From positions 2,625,001-2,689,000 of the forward strand of contig NC_090796.1 in the NCBI RefSeq assembly GCF_040054535.1: a stretch of 64,000 bases of DNA. Reading direction: 5' to 3'. Under the pieces are notes generated by a model that had not been told where the DNA came from, made no database searches, and saw nothing but the letters and a program-made list of their open reading frames with translations. Below, in pieces: positions 1 through 11,014 of the stretch. This DNA is from Antennarius striatus. Its lineage: Eukaryota > Chordata > Actinopteri > Lophiiformes > Antennariidae. A program made the position numbers and the translations under genes. Positions within the stretch are counted from its first letter, which is position 1; each line of letters begins with the position of its first letter.

Positions 1-360
1 TCGGATCCAGTCAGGCATCCCCCTTGGCGAGTAGCATTTTGAATTACTTAAGCTTTCACTGCGGATAATTAGCATTTTCAGTCTATTTCACTGCAGATCA
101 GAACAGATGAGATGACTTGTTATCCATCACTGACCTGAGAACCGGCAGAAAAATCACAAAATCAAAAACACACTCCCTTCAACCTGCCAAATTGCCCCCC
201 CCCCACCCCGCCGCCCCAAATAATCCAAATTATTTCTGCATCTCAATAAAAAAAACTGTAGAATGAACCGAATATAAAAATAAACATACACACAGTTTGT
301 ATGTTAGTCTGTGTGGGTTTTCTCTCAGTTGAATTAATCTGAAGGTTTGCCTTGTTGTTG

Positions 361-486
361 GTCTTACGTGTGGCCCTGGTGATGCATTTGAGGTGTACCC
401 CTCCTCTGGCCTGTAGTCAGCTGAGATAGGCTCGATGGATGGATGGATGGACGGATGGACAGATGGATGGACGGACGGATGGATGG
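361..486. repeat. Teleost interspersed-repeat tail ending in a GGAT microsatellite
   Basis: Text like 'gtgtacccctcctctggcc' followed by 'gagataggctcgatgg' matches the tail of a very common fish interspersed repeat, whose consensus has a 'GGGATAGGCTCCAGC'-like block. The tail runs straight into (GGAT/GGAC)n at about 434-486. A second copy of the same family lies near 8246-8390. The ORFs across this stretch are low-complexity read-through and not genes. Confidence 0.6.
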
Positions 487-769
487 GGGGTTGTTTTGAC
501 TCGTTTCTCTGGCGCTTTCTTTCTAGCTGTTCACATCTTTTCCAGTCTTTTGTTGATGCTTCTCTGTTTGTGTTTCTGTCATGAATATGTGTGTTTGTGT
601 ATGTGTGTGTGTATTTATGTGTTTGTTTGTCGATATATATTTGATCAGTGGTTGTATTGTTGCACACATGTTCTGCACCAGGACTTCACATTTACAGCAG
701 TCAAACTGAACAACGCAAAATGTTGATCATCAAAAGTTAATTTAAAAAAGGTGATGCAAGACATGAGGT

Positions 770-1375
770 CTGTGTGGGTTCTCAGTCATCCAGGTCATGG
801 TTATCCAAAGCTGTTTAAGTCAATCCACTAGGTGTTAAGAAAGTTCTTCAAGACGTTTCGTCTCTCATCCTACACAGACGCATGGCTCAACACAGAAGAG
901 CCAACACATCAGGACAGGACTCGGCAGGCTTCCTTCACCTCGAGGAAGAGGGACTCTCATTTCAGGACACCGATGTTCAGATCTTGGACAGGGAAGATAA
1001 ATGGTTTGAGAGAGGAGTGAAAGAGGCCATCCACGTCAAAAGTGGAGAAGCCATCTCTGAACAGGGGGGGTGGTCTGCGACATCACCTTTCTCCCATTTA
1101 CAATCATCTCCTCTCAAAACTCCCAAAAAGATTGTCTCAGCAGATTAACCCAGGTGATGTGTCTCATGCTAATGACCCTCATTAGCATACAAAGGTAAAA
1201 CTCATTTCAACGACCCCCTTTGACACCCTTATCAACAATCATTGAGGAATAGCTCTGACCACACCCTACAGGGTTAATAAGATGGGGCATGACCAGCCAT
1301 CTTCAGAACTGAAGTCTCTTGGATGAGGAACAAAACGTCTCCAAGAACTTTCTTAACGTCCATGATTTTTTCTGC
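770..1375 (+). mobile_element. Penelope-like element copy A, truncated and rearranged
   Basis: About 770-822 is repeated at 1738-1790. It is followed at 830-870 by an inverted copy of the element tail seen at 2578-2612. That tail is fused directly to the downstream part of the GIY-YIG endonuclease coding region (882-1148). This part begins at the MAQHRRA block and has a shifted frame compared with copy B. The copy ends in a forward tail at about 1316-1375. All reverse transcriptase sequence is missing, so it is a dead fragment. Penelope-like elements often sit as partial tandem or inverted copies, which fits this arrangement. Confidence 0.7.
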
Positions 1376-1394
1376 TGTCTCCTAGATGTGGGTA

Positions 1395-1668
1395 AGAATG
1401 CTGTTTTATTGGTTGTTGGGTTTGTTGATGAGTTGTTGATAGGTTGGTTGTTGGGTTTGTTGATGAGTTGTTGATAGGTTGGTTGTGTTGGTTGACAGGT
1501 CGGTTGTGCTGGCTGTTATGTTGGTGGTTGGGCTTACTAATAGGTTTGTTGAGTTTGGTTGTTGGTTTGGTTGATTAATTGGTTGTGTTGGGTGATCGCT
1601 TGGTTGTGTTGGTTAATATGTTGATTGTTTGGTTGGTTGTTAGGTTGGTTGTGTTTGTAAGAGGTTAG
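1395..1668. repeat. GTTG-rich degenerate minisatellite
   Basis: An imperfect tandem array based on GGTTGGTTGTTGGGTTTGTT, with units such as 'ttgatgagttgttgatagg' repeated almost exactly near 1420-1490 and drifting further on. It lies between the two Penelope-like copies, with no coding potential. Confidence 0.75.
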
Positions 1669-1737
1669 ACTAATAGACTAACCAATAGAACTAACAGTCT
1701 ATTAGTTACACTGTTATAGCTGACAGTAATTATTGTC

Positions 1738-2660
1738 TGTGTAGGTTGTCAGTTATCCTGGTCATGGTTAACCAAAGCTGTTTAAGTCCTGAGGATATCC
1801 TGACTGGACCTTTGTGAAAGCTCACACAAGATCCAGAACAACCCAGTGAGGACGGAGGAGAGAAAGAGTAATGGTACAGTGATCCCGTAAGTGTCTGGAG
1901 TGTCCTAAAAGCAGAGGAGGATCTTCAACAAACACAAGGTCCCTGTGTATTTTAAGCCGGGTAACACCCTCCGACAAAGACTGGTCCACCCAAAAGACCC
2001 CCCACCACACAGTCAGAAGAGCAATCTGGTGTATGCAGTTAAATGCAGCGGTGAATGCTCAGATGTGTACATAGGGGAAACCAGACAACCACTACACAGA
2101 CGCATGGCCCAACACAGAAGAGCCAACACATCAGGACAGGACTCGGCAGTCTGCCCCCCCTTCAAGGAAGAGGGACACTCATTTCAGGACACCGATGTTC
2201 AGATCTTGGACAGCGAAGATAAATGGTTTGAGAGAGGGGTGAAAGAGGCCATCCACGTCGAAGTGGAGAAGCCATCTCTGAACAGGGGGGGGTGGTCTAC
2301 GACATCACATTTCTCCCATTTACAATCAGGTCCTTTCAGAACTCCCAAAAAGATTGTCTCAGCAGATTGACCCAGGTGATGTGTCTCATGCTAATGACCC
2401 TCATTAGCATGCAAAGGTGAATCTCTCATTTCAACGACCCCCCCATGACACCCTCATCAACAATTGTTGAGGGGCCAGACAGGTTTCGACCACGGTCGTT
2501 GGAATGTGAAAAGCACTGACCACACCCCACAGGGTTAATAAGCCGGGACATGATCAACCACCCTCTGAACTGAAGAAGTCTCTTGGATGAGAGACGAAAC
2601 GTCTTCAAGAACATTTTAACGTCCAGTGGATCGACTCAAACAGCTTTGGTTAACAATAGT
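1738..2660 (+). mobile_element. Penelope-like element copy B with GIY-YIG endonuclease remnant
   Basis: This is the longer of two neighbouring copies. It begins with the same ~52 bp as copy A (770-822), carries the 3' part of a Penelope-like ORF, and ends in a tail at 2575-2655. The last ~75 bp are the reverse complement of about 796-870, so the two-copy block is bounded by inverted termini. No reverse transcriptase domain is left, so the copy cannot move by itself. Confidence 0.75.
1945..2370 (+). pseudogene. Penelope-like ORF fragment with GIY-YIG endonuclease domain
   Basis: An open 141-codon stretch encodes the C-terminal endonuclease region of a Penelope-like retroelement. Diagnostic blocks are YFKPGNTLRQRLVHPKD, then the GIY-YIG core (LVYAVKCSGECSDVYIGET, with YIG intact), an arginine-rich helix after it (QPLHRRMAQHRRA), and the conserved DVQILDSEDKWFERGVKEA block. 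Upstream, related sequence to about 1795 is broken by stops, so the ORF is only the tail of a longer degraded gene. In live elements the domain nicks target DNA for retrotransposition. Here it is a fossil. Confidence 0.75.
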
Positions 2661-2790
2661 TATTTTGTTCACCTCCGTCTCCTTGACCTTCTATTAAATT
2701 ATAAAATTCCTAATTGATTCAACAACTGCTTGAGTTTTTCTAGAATTTCCCATTAATTGAACATTTCGGTGTCTTTCTCGTTGTTTGCAG

Positions 2791-2881
2791 TAGCATCAAC
2801 TGTTAGCCGCTGCTGCTCTTGTCCTGGCTGACTGTCCGTCCCAGTTTGTCGACCGTGTCCGTCCCCTGAAGCGTCCCCAAC
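2791..2881 (+). other. sbk1: Probable 5' UTR part of the sbk1 first coding exon
   Basis: A pyrimidine-rich tract ending 'ttgtttgcag' at 2790 looks like a splice acceptor just upstream of the start codon. This suggests that the promoter and a noncoding exon lie further upstream, perhaps before this window or within the repeat zone. Confidence 0.4.
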
Positions 2882-4704
2882 ATGACTTCCTCTCCGCTCG
2901 TCTCTCGAGCCAACATGGACATCCTGGACGAGCTGCAGCTCATCGCCGCTCAGAACCTGGAGCGTCTGGAGGTCAACAAGTACTACGAGGTGATCCGGGA
3001 GCTGGGCAAGGGGACCTACGGCAAGGTGGACCTGGTCATCCACAAGATCAGAGGTGAGGGGGCAGGAAGGGACTCACATGTCTGGAGGGGCAAATCCACC
3101 GGAATCGCTTATTTTTCTTCTGTTTTACCTTGAAAGGTACAAAAATGGCGCTTAAGTTCCTGAAGAAGAAGACAACCAAGCTGAAGTCGTACCTGCGGGA
3201 GTACAGCATATCACTCTACCTGTCTCCCTGTCCTTTCATCATCAATATGTTCGGCATTGCCTTTGAGACGGACGAGTACTACGTGTTCGCTCAGGAGTAC
3301 GCCCTGGCGGGGGATCTGTTTGACATCATTCCTCCACAGGTGCTTATTGATTACTGTCAAGGTGTTCAAAGCTATGATCACATTTGTTCTTTTAAACTAA
3401 CTGAGACTAATTGTTAAGGCATTTGACGTTACTCTCCACCCACTGATGAATTGTCTACTGGTGGCGCTCAAAGACATCTTTTCCATTCACTTCAGCTTCT
3501 CGTAAAACAAATGCAAACTCAGATTGAAGATGTTTCCCACAGTTAGAGAGCAAAACACAATTAGTTGTTGTGAATGAAGTTAAGGCAAACAGAATCTCTT
3601 TTTGTTTCTGCTGTTCTGGTTCGTTGGGTGTTGTTGGTAACCCTGACTCCCTGTCCGTCCTTTCAGGTCGGTCTTCCTGAGGCGGTGGCAAAGCGCTGTG
3701 TGCACCAGGTCGCCATCGCCCTGGACTATCTCCACTGCAAGAAACTGGTCCACAGGGACATCAAACCCGAAAACATTCTCATTTTTGACCGAGAGTGCCG
3801 TAAGGTCAAGCTGTCCGACTTTGGCATGACGCGTCGAGCCGGCTCGCCCGTAAAACGAGTAAGTAACGTTCTCTCCGCGACCTCCGGATGTCTTGTTTCA
3901 GCCACGCCGTTGACGTCTTGGTTGTGGTTGTTTCAGGTGAGCGGCACCATCCCCTACACGGCCCCGGAGCTGTGCGACATGTCCCGCCACGAGGGCTTCT
4001 GCGTGGACTACAGCACCGACGTCTGGGCCTTCGGCGTTCTGCTCTTCTGCATGCTGACAGGAAACTTCCCCTGGGAGAAGGCGCTGCCCTCCGACTCCTT
4101 CTACCAGGAGTTCGTCCGGTGGCAGAGGAGGAGGATGAACACGGTGCCTTCGCAGTGGAGGCGCTTTACCGAGCAAGCCCTCCGCATGTTCCGTCGACTT
4201 CTGTCCGTGGAGCAAGACCGCCGTTGCTCCGTCAAAGAGGTCTTCAGCTACTTCAGCCACTCCTGGATGCTGGATACGGAGAACAACAACAATAACGGCA
4301 ACAGCAACGCAGGAGGCGGTGGAGAGAGGGTTAGCGGGGGAGGAGCGGGAGGAGGAGGTGGAGGAGCGCGGGGAGAAGTGGACGGCACCATCTCGTCATC
4401 GTCCTCCGGAGAGGAAGACGAGGAGCTGCTGGTGGAGAGGATGAAGCAGCAGACTTTATCTCCTCTCTCCCCGCTGTCGCCTCACTCGCCCATGTCTCCG
4501 GTGGCGGTGGAGAGAGGGAGCGCCGGTGGGGCGAAGGGAGGGATGATGGAGCCAGGAGGAGGAGGAGGAGGAGGACATCATTTCGTGTCCGTCTCCACCA
4601 ACAGCTCCGTGTCGTCCACCAACAGTTACGATCGGATGCCACGGGATAACAGTTCGCCGGGCGGCCGCATGCTGGTGGCCACACCCATCGAGATCTGCGT
4701 CTGA
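2882..4704 (+). CDS. sbk1: Serine/threonine-protein kinase SBK1 (SH3 domain-binding kinase 1)
   Basis: Coding exons join 2882-3053, 3137-3339, 3667-3858 and 3937-4704. All junctions are GT-AG and in phase, giving 444 aa. The kinase domain is intact: glycine loop [12 protein letters not shown]-type lysine in MALKFLKK, catalytic loop [12 protein letters not shown] in LSDFGMT, and TAPEL. The end ATPIEICV matches the SBK1 family terminus. The tail of ~150 residues is low complexity: Asn and Gly runs, acidic serine stretches, and an [14 protein letters not shown] proline-directed region that may bind SH3 domains. I chose the ATG at 2882 because it leads into SBK-like sequence; a second Met lies 12 codons on (MDILDELQ). 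SBK1 is a poorly understood NKF-family kinase expressed in brain; that is family knowledge, not seen here. Confidence 0.95.
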
Positions 4705-6100
4705 GCGATGACGTCGCCCCCTAGTGGACACTTTAATACCTCTCATCCAACATCATAGACGTGCATGCATGGAAAAAGAAACACAAAGAATAGTAACCTG
4801 TTTTCCTACTCTAAACATCTGGAAAGAGGAAGAGCACATGCATGGAAGGAAGCGTTTCCAGATTGATTACATTCCCCCCAAGAAGCAGGATTTTTTTGAC
4901 TCTAAGAGAAATACTATTTAAATTACACTTGGATTCTAATGATGGGTGCAAAAACCACGAGAAAAAAAATTAAAAAATTGCTTCCATTGGAGATTTCGTC
5001 ACCAAAACCCGTTTGAAAAGTAGACCAACGTCTATTTCTTAAAGCAATACTTCCAGCAAAAAAAAAAAAAAAGGGGACAAAGGGTTTGTCGTTACGATAA
5101 AGATTCACCCGATGAAGTCAGAAGGAATGAGCGGGAGCTATTTCACGCGGAACAAAGGTGTGAAATCGCACGTGTGTTTGCGCATCGTTCAGCGGGTATG
5201 AATTCAAAAAGGAGTGGGTTTCATTTGCTTTCAGATTTTATTTATTTGAACCTAAAAAGACTCAACGCTCTATTTTTTCTATTGTGTTTTTGTAAAGCTT
5301 TTTTGTTCTTGTCTTTTTTGTTCCACTTCTCATTGATACTCTGATATTGCTTGGCTTCCACACACACTGGTGTAAACAGTTCTGTATTATGTAGGAGGAT
5401 CGAGGCGGGTCATGTTTGGTGACATCTGAGTAGACAATAAGAGGCTTTGATGTCTGTTCTTCATGTCAAATATATCTAAAGACTGTTTTCTACTCGCTCC
5501 AGATTCTGTATGTATAGTTTCAGTTTTATTTTTAAATGTGTTTGTATTCTTTGTTTTCTTAAACCTCTAGCAAAATGTATTGTGTGAGAAAAAAAAAAAG
5601 CCAATTTATCAGTTAGCATCCTCAATTCAATCTGAAAGACGGAAAAAAAAATGACAGAAGCTGTTTAAGAGTCACCTTTTTATAAATTGCATGACGCGTA
5701 GCGCAAAACCTAACAAAATATCTGAACTGGCTTTACAAAAACAAAAACAAACCAAAAAAAAAAAAAAATGTTGTGATGTGGAATTTTTGCCGTAGCACAA
5801 TTTCTTGCATTATGTCCCAGAGTGGATTTTTGTCATCATGATCTCCTGAGACATCCTAGGGCTAAAAGAAAATCTGAACAATAATTTGTTTCTAGTCAGT
5901 GTGTTGTATTTGTATCGTTGTTAATGTTGTGTATACATCTGATCACCTTCAGGAACAGAAAACTAAAAAAAAAAAAAAAAAGAAAAAGCATGAGGACAGA
6001 GCGAGAGGCCTGAATTAAATGATGTGAAGCCACGTTTAGTGAAGTAGTGTGGCATAGATGTTTTCTTTATTTCTAATTTTGCCATTTTAAAATTAATAGG
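4705..6100 (+). other. sbk1: Probable sbk1 3' UTR
   Basis: AT-rich sequence with many A-runs and no supported ORF follows the sbk1 stop. An ATTAAA polyadenylation-type hexamer at 6014-6019 is a plausible 3' end. The extent is inferred only. Confidence 0.4.
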
Positions 6101-6677
6101 AAAAAAAAATTAGTTTTCTTACTTTGACTCATAAATATTACCTAAATAATTTGAAGAAGAAGACGAAAAAAAAAAGCATCTGATCATGCACAGGAATGGA
6201 TGTTTTGTGTGTTGCTCTCCAGACATAAATCTGCATGAACTTAAACTCTGTAGTGAAACCTGCCGTGTTGTTCCCGTCACAAGACGTCTTGTCGCTGCAA
6301 ACAAACACCTTCCTTTATCTCGGATGTGACTGAGGATCGAGCTCCACTCCGTTCACCTCTTACACAACTGTTCGGATCATCTCCACCGATGCTGTTCCCA
6401 GATCAGCGGAGCGTGTGTGCAGAAGACTACATCTTGTGACAACCTCTGACCTCATCGGCGACCTTTCAGCTGCTCTGTACCAACAAAGGGACGTGGCCTG
6501 ATCCGGACGCTGTAGCTGCTTGCTCTCCATTAGCCCGCTGCTAACCGCTAAACACCGGCTCACATGACTGTGTGATGAAGAGATCACATGGGCCTACACA
6601 TTACCTCACAATGTCTGCGTTTGTCTGCACCATCCACCCTAAAGGTCACCCCTCCCTGTTGTATCTGCAGTGCCTTC

Positions 6678-7090
6678 CAGTGGCGGAACCAGAAAAAGGA
6701 GGAAGATGTGATTTGTTCCATTTATAGTGAACACAGCCTGCATGAGCTCATCTTGAATGGTCATGCTAACATGACTGTCCTAATATTAAACATGCATTTG
6801 TAATTTAAGTCAGTAAATGCTTCATATAAGATGCATTTCTTTAACACAAGCTCTTTGGCTTCCTTCTAAATCTACCCAGAGTTAAAGACAAATCTTCTAA
6901 GGTCTGTTTTCTGACTATTCAGTCGTCATTGGAGACACAATTTAGAATTTGAAGTGCAAACATAGTGCAACAATTATTTGCAGCAGTCCACTAAAGCCTT
7001 TTGGCATCTAAGAGATGTGGAATCAAGGAAGGAAATATTCCTGTAAATCGTTTTCAGCTGCTGGGGTGAAACTTTCCGGCTCCGCCACTG
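6678..7090. mobile_element. Short nonautonomous DNA transposon with CAGTGGCGGA ends
   Basis: The left end CAGTGGCGGAACCAG and the right end (reverse complement CAGTGGCGGAGCCGG) match at 13 of 15 positions, 413 bp apart. CAGTGGCGG-type ends occur in hAT-like elements. I could not find a convincing target duplication, and the interior has no transposase. Confidence 0.5.
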
Positions 7091-8440
7091 AAATATACTG
7101 TATGTGAGATAATTCAGCTTGTTAAAATTCAGGGTTTTTTTTTTGTTTGTTTGTTTGTTTGTTTTATCCTGAGACACAGTGATGACAGGACTTTTATAAA
7201 AGCAAGACAAGAAAAGAAAGAACTAAAGAATCCACCTGAGTTTCAGCATAATGTTGACGCAGCATTAGAGAGAAGGATATTTTTATACGGCGGTGTGTCA
7301 CCATGAAACAAACCCGGTTCTGATCCGGCCCGATGCTTGATGTAAATGAATACCCCCCCCACCCCAGCCCCCAGGAGGAGGGATGAGTCACGCTGACGCA
7401 GACATGGAGCGATGCATCGCCTCCCGTCTCCCTCCTCACCTCATCCATGACAGGTTTCTGACACCCCCCTCCCCCCCAGGTGTCTTTACTGTCCAGCCGC
7501 TCCCGTTTGGTTTTAATCCCAGTTTCAGTGAGTAGATGATCACGGCACTAGAACTCATACTGGTTCTGTCTTTGCAATACAACTGTCTTCCTGTAAGCTG
7601 AGATTTAGTCAATAAAATGAGAATTCTCTTTGGAGTCACCTTTATTGTCTGATCATACAATCTGGTATTATTTATTGTATCACAACCTTAGAATTTAATC
7701 CTTCTGGAACATCACATCTGGTATGTTCTGCACTTTTTTTTTTTTTCAGAAACCAAGTGAGAACCATTCATATAGAACATTTCCTGACAATACGTTTTCA
7801 ACTTTTGTGTAATTCTGCTGACAGTAAAACCAAATCAGGGAAAAACAAAGTGGAAAAGAGGAGGTAATAACTCCAGCTGTCAAATCTGAACTCCCATGTT
7901 TCACACCAGAACTAGTCGTTCTTTAGTCAAGTCTACATCATCACATCTCAAACTTTTCCTCAACAGAAACTTCTTTAAAATTCCTTTACAAAATTCCTTT
8001 TAAAATCGAGAACCCAGTTTATAAAGTTTTATTTTTGAAAAGATCCCTGTCCACTGTGTGTGAAGACTGTTAGTGGGCCACAGCGTGAGACTAAACAAAT
8101 ACTGCCATCTACTGGTTATATTAGTCTGTGACAAGAAAGACGTATCCAGTAATGTTTTGTATACTGTGACTATTGAGCAAAAAAAAATGTTTGACTATGA
8201 CAGAAGTTTGGCTTTCATTATTCCCGTGTGGACGTTCTGTTCTCTCAGTGTCTGAGTGGGTTCTCCGGCTTCCTCCCACCTCCAATGCTTCTTTGTCTCT
8301 TATGTAGTTCCGCAATGAGCTGGTGCCTTATTCAGGGTGTACCCCACCTTTCGCCCATGGCCAACTGGGATAGGCGCCAGCAGGACATTCCTACTACAAG
8401 ACCATTCAAAAACATTTCAGTCATAGAAAAACCAAAACAC
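7091..8440. other. Intergenic stretch with no supported gene
   Basis: AT-rich sequence with short homopolymers (T-run near 7734-7746). A teleost interspersed-repeat tail at about 8246-8390 resembles the one at 361-440. No splice-linked coding homology was recognised on either strand. Confidence 0.5.
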
Positions 8441-8444
8441 TGAC

Positions 8445-9795
8445 AAAATATTTATTTTTGATCATTACATGACATCTGAGGTGACTGAGATGGTAAAAAA
8501 ACAACCATTGGTATAGAAGCATGGAAAAAAATAACAACTGGTAGTCCAAATCCAATGTTCCACCTGAAAACACACACACGGAGGAGTGGGAATGTGAGGA
8601 GTCGTGTATCAGGATAAAAAGGCGTTGCATTCGAGGAGACTTCCTGTCACGTACCGTTTCTCCAGCTAATGTGGGGTTAACACGAAGAGCCCCATTCAAA
8701 TAAAAACATGTGAAAAAAAAATCACAAAATTCATAGGATTAAAACATCAGTCAGCCCTGAGATCAAACAGACAACATTTTTGAGAAAAAAAACAGGCTTT
8801 TTGAAGAAACTTTCAAAAAGCTGATTTTGGTATAAAGCAAAAAATAAAAAAATTAAATGTAATTGTGAACATTTCAGGCTCACACCTCATTAAAAAAAAA
8901 CTCTGAAAAAACACAGAACAAAGATGGCACACATTAAATACGCGTGGGCTTCCAGGACGAGGGTGGATCGAGTCCCGCGGCTGAGCGGACCTCACGATGG
9001 GTTCAGGCGGAACGACGCTGCCCCCTGGTGGCACGAAACTACACAGCAACGCTGATCACCACCAGGCAGTGGGAACAGAACACACAACACATCTGTCGTA
9101 CGTCAGATAAGGCTTTTTTTCCCAGAAAGCTTGTGAAAGAGACTCGAAATTTAGGCTCAGGTCGAGACGTACAAGAGTAGCAAAAATTCTACAAATTGTG
9201 AGCGATCGCTGTGGGAACAAAAATCCGCAAACATACGTCTTTGTTAAACTTTAGTGCGCCGGTGAAGCGGATAGGCTTTTTAATTCCAGGAAACATTCAC
9301 TCCGAGCCACGTGAATACTGAGCTGCAGATGAAATAAGAAGAACATGGTCGTATTTCAACTCTCCCAGCCTTAAGTGTGAGGACAAAGTGCTTAAAGTCG
9401 AATAAAAAAAACAAACCCAAAAAAACACATGGTCTCATCCCGACGGTTAGGGGTGTCTCCCACTGACATGATGGAGGGGAGGGGGCGTTCAGGTGGAGGT
9501 AATACTGCAGCCGGGGGCAGGAGACCACGTGTTCAATGCCACTCCAAAGTGCGTTCATGCTGACCCTCGTCTCACGCTGGGAGAATCCGGTTCCACGCAC
9601 CGTTCGGCCGTCTCTGTGACGTCAGCCGGAACCCAAAGTCTACTTCGAGTCAGAGCCATGAGTCCTGATCCATCCCAGACGCTTCGGTCCGGTACCGCGT
9701 TCCATCCGCACATCCATTAAGAAAACCAGCATCTCCTCGTCAACGTTAAACCGACGTATCAATAACTTAAAATCACCCCTTCAAATCTCTGACAA

Positions 9796-9826
<31 letters not shown>

Positions 9827-10265
9827 CAATAAGAAAACTCCAGGAATAAATAAAATATAAATCATGTACTTAGAAAATCTTTTTGTTAAAAATGCATATC
9901 TTGGATATATTTGTTACTATCCATATAAATAACTAAGAACTGATTACACAGATGGCAAATTCAGCGTGTTACTAAACGTTTGAGCAGGTTGCTCCAGTCT
10001 GCAGGAGCCACTGGTGACTGAAGACGGGCCCCGGGGCCCCTCCAGTCAGTCGTAGCGGCTCAGCTGAAGAGCCTTTTAAGGTTTGAGGGTGCTAGCTGTC
10101 TGGTGACCAGCAGAGGGGGTTGGGGTGGGGGGGCAGCCCCATGGGTGGTGCAGGTGGACGTCTGGATGAAGAAACAGAAACATTAGCGGTGAACTCAGGT
10201 GTGCATTAGCGTTAGCTACCTCTGTTAGCCGGTCTGTCGTCCATCTTTCATCAGATGCATTAGTT

Positions 10266-10336
<71 letters not shown>

Positions 10337-10455
10337 TTCACAGTGTAGAAGCGTTCTCACCTCGTGACGGATGTTCTCCACTGACTTCGTCACCTGCCAT
10401 CCCATCGGTTCCCAGGAGGACCGTTGAATGTCTTGTTCTGAGGAAGAGGACCTCT
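8445..10455 (-). other. Possible long 3' UTR of the RAI1/TCF20-like gene
   Basis: No coding sequence is recognised here. On the minus strand, AATAAA at about 8451-8456 and ATTAAA near 9272 are candidate polyadenylation signals. The stretch also holds an A-run at 9798-9824, and the CA microsatellite is at 10269-10333. A long 3' UTR is an inference from the absence of another gene; transcript data would settle it. Confidence 0.3.
10269..10333. repeat. (CA)n microsatellite
   Basis: About 32 uninterrupted CA units. Poly-C-V ORFs overlapping it are artefacts. Confidence 0.95.
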
Positions 10456-10972
10456 TCAAGTTAACGTGACGCCGATTGACAGACGGATCAAACACCTCAT
10501 TCTCTACAAGACAATCATTATTTTCCCTGTTTAACCCTCGGGGACCTGTTAAAATGGCTACACACATCACCTAATCGGGTCACAAAAGGGCCGCCTCATT
10601 AAACTAAAAAAAAAAAAAAAAGTGCAGATCTTTTTTTTCTTTAAATGCATCAAATCTTTTCCATTACTTCAGTCCTATCTATAGATATCAAGGTTATTAT
10701 ATTTTTTATTATTATACTATATTTTTATATGGAATTTGCCATTAGAACCCCGTTTTTCTTTCAATGGGAAAAACAAAATATGGAATATTTTCCAAAGGTT
10801 AACACTTCTGATAAAAATATTACACCTATTGGATGAAAGGAAAAACATGTTTCTGCAGGTGTGTAAACACAGACAGTGGGTTTGTGTCTGGGTTGTGGGG
10901 TGATTGTGGGGGCAGTGTCTTGCTGCAGACAATGAAGATCATGTTTCATTATGTCAGCATTATTGTATATAG

Positions 10973-11014
<42 letters not shown>

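Noticed and set aside
439..726. Open frames over the GGAT repeat
   Set aside because: They consist of repeat-encoded Met-Asp-Gly-Trp or Pro-Ser-Ile-His runs, with no coding signature.
2575..2615. Active hammerhead ribozyme
   Set aside because: The core boxes are incomplete (GGATGAG in place of CTGATGAG), so it is kept only as a low-confidence structural observation.
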